Shown piece by piece: positions 57,001 through 64,000 of a stretch of DNA of 64,000 nt. The stretch's first letter is position 1, and the number at the start of each line of letters is the position of its first letter. The notes beneath the pieces were generated by a model, which made no database searches, was not told the DNA's origin, and saw only the letters and a list, made by a program, of their open reading frames with translations. This DNA comes from Lumnitzera littorea. Its lineage: Eukaryota; Streptophyta; Magnoliopsida; Myrtales; Combretaceae. Location: NCBI GenBank assembly GCA_024138015.1, contig JAMXBB010000011.1, forward strand, positions 30,755,097-30,819,096, written 5' to 3'. Both the position numbers and the translations under genes were made by a program.

Positions 57001-57589
57001 CTTATTTTGAAGTAACATTTGAAATGTAAATTAAACTCAACTAGTTAGAATTCAAGTTCTATGAACAAAAGAATTGGTTGAAAATCATAAGAATAACGTA
57101 TAATTATTGCAGTATATATATATATATATATATACATACATATACATATAAATGGATGAATTGCAATTGCAACATTAATACTGAAGTGCTTATTTCTTGC
57201 AAGTCAAAAGTTTGTGGGTAGAAAATGATTTAAGGAGATTGGCATTAAGTTTATTTGTCAAGTTAGAACTTACACGAGAGGAAGGATATTAAATTGAAAA
57301 AGTTGTAGGTTATGATTAAGGTGGAATTTGAGAGAAAGATAGTAAAAGTGAGTTAAAGTTAGGCATTATTAAAAGGTTGTAAAAAAAAGAAGAAGAATTA
57401 AACAAGTAAAGAAGAAAGTCCCAAAAGTATTGGATCTACTGGAAGTATGTAAATGTCCAAAATGTATTTTTGAAGATTGTTTGACATAACTTTATCCTGA
57501 AAAAAAATTGAAATTTATGATTAAGTTAGCCAAGAACTAAACTTGTGGTTGAAGTCTTGTATTGGGTGTTGCAAATGAGATTTTGAAGC
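54003..57589 (+). pseudogene. Tk-1 degenerate gag/protease region
   Basis: No continuous frame. A Glu-rich stretch at about 54,745-55,060 (VEGEIKHSVEENPKEEET in one frame, with stops) could be an acidic part of gag. I cannot place a capsid or zinc knuckle. (TA)n tracts lie at 56,286-56,306 and 57,112-57,134. ORFs on the minus strand (54,729-54,959, 56,059-56,307) are shadows. Confidence 0.45.
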
Positions 57590-58090
57590 TAACGGTATAG
57601 CTTTAAAGAATTGTTGGATAAGGGATTTACACATGTAAGTAATTATTCATGATGGACATCTAAGTTATTTAAAAGAAAAACATATTTGACACTATGAAGA
57701 TTGGGTAATAAATAAAGTGACTATTCAAAATAAGTACCTTCAACTCTAAATTTATGAATTGCTTAATTAATTATAAAAACTGACCACGTTTTCTTAAAGT
57801 GACTTTAAGTTAGAATGGTGTGCTATTTAGATTAAGTTAGAAGAAGCATCTAAAATCATATCTAGGATATGATATGAGCACTATGAATTGCTAATGGTGT
57901 CTTTTAGATTAGCAATGCACTGGCTGTATTTGTAGAATTAGAGAATTACATACATACGAATTGTGTATGAAGAAAACTTATGGTGATATTTATGGATAAT
58001 ATTTTGATCTACTCAACAAATAAGGAAGAATATATGGAGCAATTGTATGGTAGACTAAGGAAGTGTGATTTTTGGAAGGGAATTTCTAAG
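57590..58090 (+). pseudogene. Tk-1 reverse transcriptase relic
   Basis: ELLDKGFTHVSNYS (57,608-57,650) matches the ...LLDKGFIRPSVSPWG motif. INYKN and GVCYLD-like text near 57,770-57,830 correspond to VTIKNRYPLPRIDD and FSKIDL. MVIFMDNILIYSTNKEEYMEQL (in pieces, 57,982-58,050) is the active-site region with YxDD changed to MDN, so a catalytic Asp is lost; LRKCDFWK follows. Integrase and RNase H after 58,090 are not recognisable. Confidence 0.78.
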
Positions 58091-58925
58091 GATACTATAA
58101 ATGTTAAAATATTGATTAAGTAGGGTAACTGGTAGACATGATTAGGAAAGAAGATCTACTAAGGTAACTAGATGTATAAGAAAGGTAAGAGGTAGCAATA
58201 CACTTCACATGAGCAATTGTAATGGGAAACACAATAGGAGAATGACAAATCTAAACTGATAAAATTTTTCAAGTGTTGAGTCTTTTGTCATGTAATTCTT
58301 CAAGCATATTCTATCATGTTAAGTCTTATCAAGTAATGAGTTCATGTTAATACCTCTCTTAATGAATCTGTTGATAAAGAGTTACATTTGCTCTTATTGA
58401 GTTGATCTAAATTGTCAACCATTTCACTTGAATTTGAGGTGGAGAAAAGTCAAGATTTGCTAAATTTACATTTATTGACCCTACGCTAAGCTGCATAAAG
58501 TAACAAATGAAAAACTATGGTAACAACATAGCCATTGCGAGTAGAAAAGTATAAATGGGAGAAAAGATTGATGGCAAATGGTGGATTAGTACCATTGATG
58601 ACCACAAGCAAAATTTAAGAGTGAATAATAAAGAGAATAGGCTAGTAGGAGCATTTGAATGGTTGTGTAGCTAAGTTGTAAGATGAATAGTATAATAAGG
58701 GTAAGATATGATTGATATTAGGCAAGGAATGCAAAGGAAAAGGCAACTGAAAATCTAAATAAGGAGTCAATTTAAAAGCTAAATTAGAGGATGATTCAGA
58801 AGTTTAATAAGAAGATAATTTAGAATATTCAATGTAAACCACAACGTTAAGAATATATATCTCTAAGGAAAGATCTAGAATGTAATAATTTCAAGGACAA
58901 ATCTATTTGTAAGGGGGATGGAGTA

Positions 58926-61170
58926 TGGGATCCTACATAAATTGGCTATCAACTTACCATTAATTGGTTTGGAAATGGTTCATAAAATTTAGGGTGATTG
59001 TGTAAGTTAAAAGTTCGAGCTCCAATTTTACAATATAGCTAAAAATATTAATAGAAATGACCTTAAAAGTTTGGATTTAAGAAAATACAATAATTAAATA
59101 CTATATTTTTAGAATAAATGTATTTTACTAGTTCTTTGTTAAAAATGCGAAAAATGAGTTCTTATAATTAATAAATTACTAGAGATAAATTATATATGTA
59201 TTAAAAAAATCATAAAATAGCTTAAATAATAATTAGGAGTATTTATTTGTATTATATATCCATTTACGTGTACATATAAATACCATAAATACCTTAAGTT
59301 ACTTAAAATAAATAAAATATATTATATAATAGCAAATAAATCTAGAAAAATTATGTATTATTGTTGGAAGAAGCTAGAAGGAGGCATAGCAAGTTGACAA
59401 ATTGGTTTAGAAAAAGTAAAGTGGAGTTGGACATATGCAAACATGGGAATTTGACAAGATATGGGTACATGTGGTGTAAAAATACTCCCAATTGACCACC
59501 AGCTTCTCCTTCTATAAATTTTCCACTCCAATTCCTAAACTCACTATATTTAGTATACATTTTTGAAAAATTAAGAGAGTAGAGAGAAAAGCCTTTGAGA
59601 AAATTTTCAAGAAATTTAGAAAATATAGTATAGTTAGCACTAAATTAGGGTTCTACCACCACAACAACACTTGATGAGACTACCATCACCACCTGGTAGT
59701 TGACACCATATCAAGAGTTGTTGACAACCTTTGGGATGCTGTTGGTGTCCGGAACTTAGATCATTGATAAGTCCTAATTTTCCATTTGATTTTCATTATT
59801 TCATTAAAAATATCAAATCATGTCAAAAAACCATGAATTTTGGTTTTCCTAAGAAAGTTTGTGTGTTGATTTTGAAAATCAAACTAGTTTTGCCATATTT
59901 TTAGTACAAATGCATGTTCCTTAAGAAATGGCATGTGTGCATTGAGTTTTGAGCAAATTTTAAAACCAACAAATGATGTAGTTTTAATCTTGATTATTGA
60001 ATATTAGATGCTCACATATTATATTTACATGCTATGTGATCAGTTCGTTGAAATTTTAAATTTGAATTTTGGATAAATTTTGATTTACGCAAAATAGTTT
60101 TGTTAGGGTATTTTTGGGGAGGCAACATAACCAATTAATTTTGTCTATGTTATAATTAGAATATTAATAAGTTTTGAAAATAATTAAGTGAAGAGAAATA
60201 GAGTTACTTAGAGTAAAAAGCTGTTTGTTCAGCTATATTTAGTGTTAGAAAGAACAAATTACATAAGGTTTAGTTTTGAGTATGATTATAAGATGAGGCT
60301 AAAAGTCGAATGTGGTACTTGGGTATTGATCTTGGTTGTGGAAGTAAAATTATATGTAGAGGTTATAGAAATTTTATTTAAAAGATTGACATTTTCTTAT
60401 TAGAAGCTAATTCAGGAGCTAAATCAGAACTAAGGTGAATACTAACAAACTGGGGAGTTGATCATAAACTAAATTTGATACTATATTTATTCGAATTAAA
60501 GTTAGTTAAACCTTGTGGAATAGATTAGAAGACATTTCTAAGATTTAAGTGTAAAATGAAATCAGGAGATGAATTAGAATATGATTCAAAGGCTGAATTA
60601 GAATCTAATTCAGACAAAACTAGAAACTGAATCAGAACTAAGCTAAAAGTAATAATAATCACAAGAGGCTCAAAACCTAAATAATTAAGTATAATCAGAC
60701 CCTATATTAAAGAAAATAATCTGAGTTAAGGAATAAAGCCTACATATAGTAGTTATATGAGTACTAAAACAACCTTTGTATTATAGGGATTAAAGGTGAA
60801 GCCCTATTGTGACTTACACCTTAAGTAAGAAAGCGAGAAATCTAGGTAAGTTTAGGATCAATACGTAACTGTATTTCAAAGTGCTATATTATAATACTTT
60901 GCTTAAGATTATATTTAGATGTGTTTGTTAGGTAGCTTGATTGTACATGTGCCTGTGTGTACCTGTTTATGAGTTTGTTGTATGATTCTAGCTTGTTGCT
61001 CTAGAATGCAATTATTTGAAGTTATGTGCAATGGTTGATCACCTTAAACTAGGCTTCATCATATATGACATGTAATCTTAACCAAGCATGCATTGTAAAC
61101 TATTAAGGGATGTTTAGGGTTCTTCGACTAAATATTGACCTCTTTGAATGGGATAATGCTAGAGCATGAT
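58926..61170 (+). repeat. Tk-1 3' LTR, first 2.2 kb
   Basis: Direct copy of 51,028 to about 53,242. The purine tract AAGGGGGATGGAG (58,911-58,923) precedes it. The copy stops at AGAGCATGAT (61,161-61,170), the counterpart of AGAGCATAAT at 53,232-53,241. The remaining ~740 bp should follow Gy-4 outside the window. The minus ORF 59,351-59,560 is LTR. Confidence 0.88.
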
Positions 61171-62106
61171 TGATAAGAATTGGATACTGGACCTTTGACC
61201 CACAACTATGCTTGAAGCCTAAAAGGACTAATGAGTTGAATCCTTCTATTCCAACTGATTTTTGCCTAGGTTGAGCTAATCTTTGTTGCTGACCAACTTC
61301 TTATACTTGGTTAAGTAATTACACATCTCCCGAAAGTCGTGTGTTGATTAGATGAATGCCCCATTGACAGCCCGGCCCCTTGTACGCAACTACTCAGCCA
61401 TAATCGAGTTGACTACCATCTCAGTAACATTGTGTCGAGAAGTCAATAGCTTCAACACATATCCATAGCCATCTCTTCATAAACGGGTCCAAGTCTAATT
61501 GGTACCTCTTCTTGGCACCCTTGCTCAGCCTTCCATCATGACCACACTATTTTGCCTGTTTTTACCAATAGCATTCCCAATAAGTTGTTGCTATGCATCC
61601 TAGTCGTACGTAAAGGAATTTGTTGCACTAATCATTATTTTCTGTAAATTTTCATTTTTACCCTTTGTAATCTTTGTACATTGCTTCTTTTGGACATTAC
61701 CCTTTTTCTCTTTTTTCACTTTGGGTAGGTTGTCTTAATTTCTTAACTATAAATACCTATTGTACATCTAGCTACAGGAGATGCTAATCTTATTATCTTT
61801 AATATACTGAATATACTTCTTGTAAATGTTGCTCTTGTTAACTTGTTTTCTTACTTTACTTTTATCCTAACCCTTAAGCAAGATTAGGTGGTGAGTAACC
61901 TCACTAGATCATCTCATGAATCATATTGAGTTGTACTGTAAATTCTCAGAAGTTTTATTGGTGTGTTATATCTTGTGGAGCTATTCGCAGGCTTGCTTAT
62001 TTACTTTTCGAGTTGTTGCACTACTTTTCATCTCGTTTTTCAAGCTATTGGCAAGCTTGGACCCACCCTTACGATCGACCTTATCTGTTCTTGGTCTCAG
62101 TCCGCA
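61171..62106 (+). repeat. Gy-4 5' LTR (about 936 bp)
   Basis: Starts TGATAAGAATTGG and ends near CAGTCCGCA, a few bases before the primer site. The reverse complement of its last 210 bp matches 3,280-3,493 and the rest matches 12,397-13,111. It includes a TATA-like TAACTATAAATACC (61,743-61,756). ORFs at 61,916-62,213 in three frames lie across the LTR end and are not genes. Confidence 0.85.
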
Positions 62107-62112
62107 TTATCT

Positions 62113-62124
62113 TGGTATCAGAGC
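62113..62124 (+). other. Gy-4 primer binding site (tRNA-iMet)
   Basis: TGGTATCAGAGC, a perfect match to the plant initiator tRNA-Met primer site. Confidence 0.93.
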
Positions 62125-62399
62125 GGATGTTTCATTTGGGTAAGTTATACTCAGATCTTTGTGAAGTAGTGTTCGTAATAGTAATATGCCGAAGTTGTGT
62201 AGAGATTCACTGAAGTGTTTGAATAAGTGAAGGAGTTGTAGTAGTTTGTTTTTGTGTATACTTTGTTTTGCCTTATTTCAAGCATATGAAAATAGAGAAA
62301 GTTTAGATTGAGTATATTGTTCATTAGTGTAGTTGTTGTATTCGTGGATTCAGTGGACAATTGTGCATGTTGGAATAGAAACTATTGTATCCCATATTT

Positions 62400-63530
62400 A
62401 AAGTTTATTTACTAAGTTTTGTCAAGAAGATGATAGATCTTAGTGTCGATGCTGGTATCAAAGATGATGATAGTGGTGTTGTCTACCATAGATGACAACC
62501 CTAGAGCACCTCTAGTAGTATAGATGGATGATTTGCTGAAGTAGCTAACCTTTTAGTTGATCTGACTAGAGTTATTCATGCAATGGCCTATTAACTTGCT
62601 GAGACCATGTAGAATACCCCATAAGTTACCTAACTTGCTAGAGGACAAAACTTAGCTTAGCAAGTTCGAGGTGGAAGAGTAAGAGGATGAGCACAACGAA
62701 GGATTGACTTGGGAGATATGGATGATGTTGAAGAAGAGGAGTATAATTATGAAGAAGAGTGAGCTCGAACACCTTGTGCTACTGACCATACGAAACTTCA
62801 AGTTCTGACCTTCAATGGACTTACGAGTGCGGATGATTATCTAGATTAGGAGAAGGTTGAATGCGTTTTTTATTATTACCAGTATGACGTAAGGTGAGTT
62901 CTTAGGATATGTTGTTATGTAGTGGAAGAATTTTCAAATTATGACAATGTGAGAAGGATATAGAGAGGTGAATACTTAGCCTAAACAGAAAAGGGTAATA
63001 AAAAATAGATTTGTGATGGATACATATTTACAAGACACTTTTTCTCTGCTTTAAAAGTTGATGTAAGGAGATCTAACTGTTGACAAGTATGTTTAGGAGT
63101 TCCATATGTTCATGATTCACCGTGAAGTAAAAGAGCTATAAGGCCGAACAGTATTCAGATTCCTTATTGGATTAAGAAGTAATATTTAAGACATTATGGA
63201 ACTTTAACAATTTACTACAATGAATGAGGCTATATGAATAGCTTAACAAGTGGAAAGATAGAGAAAGTGCAAGATGACAACTTAACCCCCATTGAGCTAA
63301 CCTGGTTAGTTAAGTTGACCTATTTAGGGAAGTTATTGAGCTTAACTAAGTATCAAGCTGACCAGACAAACAAATGTTAGGGTTGAATAGAAGGGTTGAC
63401 TTGATAGTGATGTGATGACCTGAACATATGAGAAGGGGCAAGGATTTGGAAGGAAGACGAGCCAGATCAAGTGCTTCAAGTGCCAAAGGTTTGAGCACAT
63501 GGTCGCTTAACGTCTAAATTGAAGGACCAT
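62400..63530 (+). pseudogene. Gy-4 gag relic
   Basis: Plus strand: LQVLTFNGLTSADDYLD (62,798-62,850), VECVFYYYQYD (62,857-62,890), YVQEFHMFMIHREVKEL-like text near 63,090-63,140, GRTVFRFLIGLRSNI (63,145-63,190), MNEAI and QVER (63,220-63,255). The zinc knuckle CFKCQRFEHMVA-x-R (63,472-63,513) has a stop and an Arg where Gln and the last Cys are expected; both changes sit in CAA and TGT codons. Several stops elsewhere. Gag would form the particle around the element RNA. Confidence 0.8.
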
Positions 63531-63534
63531 GATT

Positions 63535-64000
63535 ATCAAGGGAGATGCCTTGAAGATGGAAGTAGATAGCATAGATGAGGAACCAGAGGAAGAGAAAGAA
63601 GTGGGAGATGAGGTTGATATTAATACCAACTTGATTGAAGATGATGTGTTTGCCAAGGATTTAGATAAGTTGATTCTAGTTGTCTAATGTGCAATGAGTT
63701 TGGGCTACTCACCTGAGGAGGAACAGAGGGAGAACTTATTCCACATCACTTGCAGAGTGAATAATCAAGTGTGTACACTCATAGTGGATGGTGGGAATTG
63801 CACTAATATAGCATACATCGACTTGATTAAGAAATTGAAGCTGCCGACTATCTCACATCCGAAGCTATACAAGTTGCATTGGTTGAATGAGAAAGGAACA
63901 CTACATGTCACTCAGCAAGTCTTGGTGTCAATCTCTACTGGAAATTATTCTAATGATATTCTCTGTGACATGTTGCCCATGTGTGCATCTCATATTTTGT
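63535..64000 (+). pseudogene. Gy-4 acidic spacer and protease start (open to window edge)
   Basis: MIIKGDALKMEVDSIDEEPE opens an acidic spacer (63,529-63,685) ending in one TAA. The frame is then open from about 63,687 through 64,000: ENLFHITCRVNNQVCTLIV, D-G-G at 63,787-63,795 where D-S-G or D-T-G is usual, LIKKLKLPTISHP, LHWLNEKGTLHVTQQ, DILCDMLPMCASHI. This is the aspartic protease of the family, best preserved here. The Asp is intact. Confidence 0.83.

Larger units (their letters stand above)
51028..61170 (+). mobile_element. Tk-1, Tekay/Del-like gypsy element (3' LTR interrupted)
   Basis: 5' LTR 51,028-53,981; primer site 53,991-54,002; degenerate body; polypurine tract near 58,910-58,923; 3' LTR 58,926-61,170, cut by Gy-4. 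The 2.95-kb LTR size, the LTR ending GCCTGACA, the short spacer before the tRNA-Met site, and the AAGGGGGATGGAG tract are typical of Tekay/Del chromoviruses. The inner part is only 4.9 kb and carries an RT remnant; integrase is not recognisable. Confidence 0.85.
61171..64000 (+). mobile_element. Gy-4, gypsy element of the Gy-3 family, runs off right edge
   Basis: 5' LTR, primer site, gag and the start of protease are visible; the rest lies beyond base 64,000. Gy-3 and Gy-4 share the LTR and the zinc-knuckle/spacer/protease text, so they are copies of one family inserted at different places. The element sits inside the Tk-1 3' LTR. If ATGAT (61,166-61,170) is the target duplication it should recur after its 3' LTR. 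Confidence 0.87.

Noticed and set aside
62113..62124. TGGTATCAGAGC and related sites as possible tRNA gene ends
   Set aside because: They are 12-bp primer binding sites next to LTRs; no cloverleaf sequence surrounds them.

Overview
This is plant nuclear DNA, almost certainly intergenic heterochromatin of an A+T-rich genome (probably a eudicot; I cannot name the species). The diagnostic content is an Athila-type Ty3/gypsy element with a tRNA-Asp-type primer site, several chromovirus-like gypsy elements, a Mutator-like (MULE) element carrying a plant mobile domain, a Ty1/copia remnant, and an L1-type LINE ending in an RNase H domain, which is a plant habit. I found no host gene I can defend, and no RNA gene or CRISPR array. 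Every recognisable coding region is a retroelement or transposon relic broken by stops, deletions or insertions.

1-24,064: a four-deep nest of LTR retrotransposons. Gy-1 (minus strand; 5' LTR 23,207-24,064, truncated 3' LTR 1-752) has its reverse transcriptase split by Gy-2 (minus, 2,618-20,431, flanked by the near-identical 5-bp duplications gagtt/aagtt). The 3' LTR of Gy-2 is broken by Gy-3 (minus, from 3,280). The Gy-3 LTR is in turn split by Ath-1 (plus, 3,494-12,391), a nearly complete Athila-like element with two 1,241-bp LTRs. Gy-3 has no 5' LTR and Gy-2 no separate pol, so the stretch 13,112-19,541 looks like a Gy-3/Gy-2 mosaic left by a deletion or unequal recombination.

24,065-36,036: a 178-bp direct repeat pair brackets a truncated copia element (LTR 24,738-25,010). 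Then comes Mu-1, an 8.0-kb MULE (27,995-36,027) with long inverted ends and a 9-bp target duplication. Its frame joins a MuDR-like N-terminal region directly to a plant mobile domain, with no transposase core. A 3.8-kb probable solo LTR sits inside it and splits a tandem-repeat block.

36,037-50,290: sparse A+T-rich DNA with a long-TIR foldback element (about 38,738-39,950), an isolated promoter-like block (41,160-41,530), one LINE ORF1 fragment and one larger L1-type LINE relic (44,520-49,210) ending near a (TA)n tract.

50,291-64,000: a second nest. An LTR fragment (50,291-51,027) is followed by Tk-1, a Tekay/Del-like element with 2.95-kb LTRs. Its 3' LTR is interrupted at 61,170 by Gy-4, which runs off the right edge and belongs to the same family as Gy-3.

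Genes here do not work together as a pathway. The logic is chronological: each insertion dates the one it interrupts. All matches were read by eye; no alignment or database search was run.
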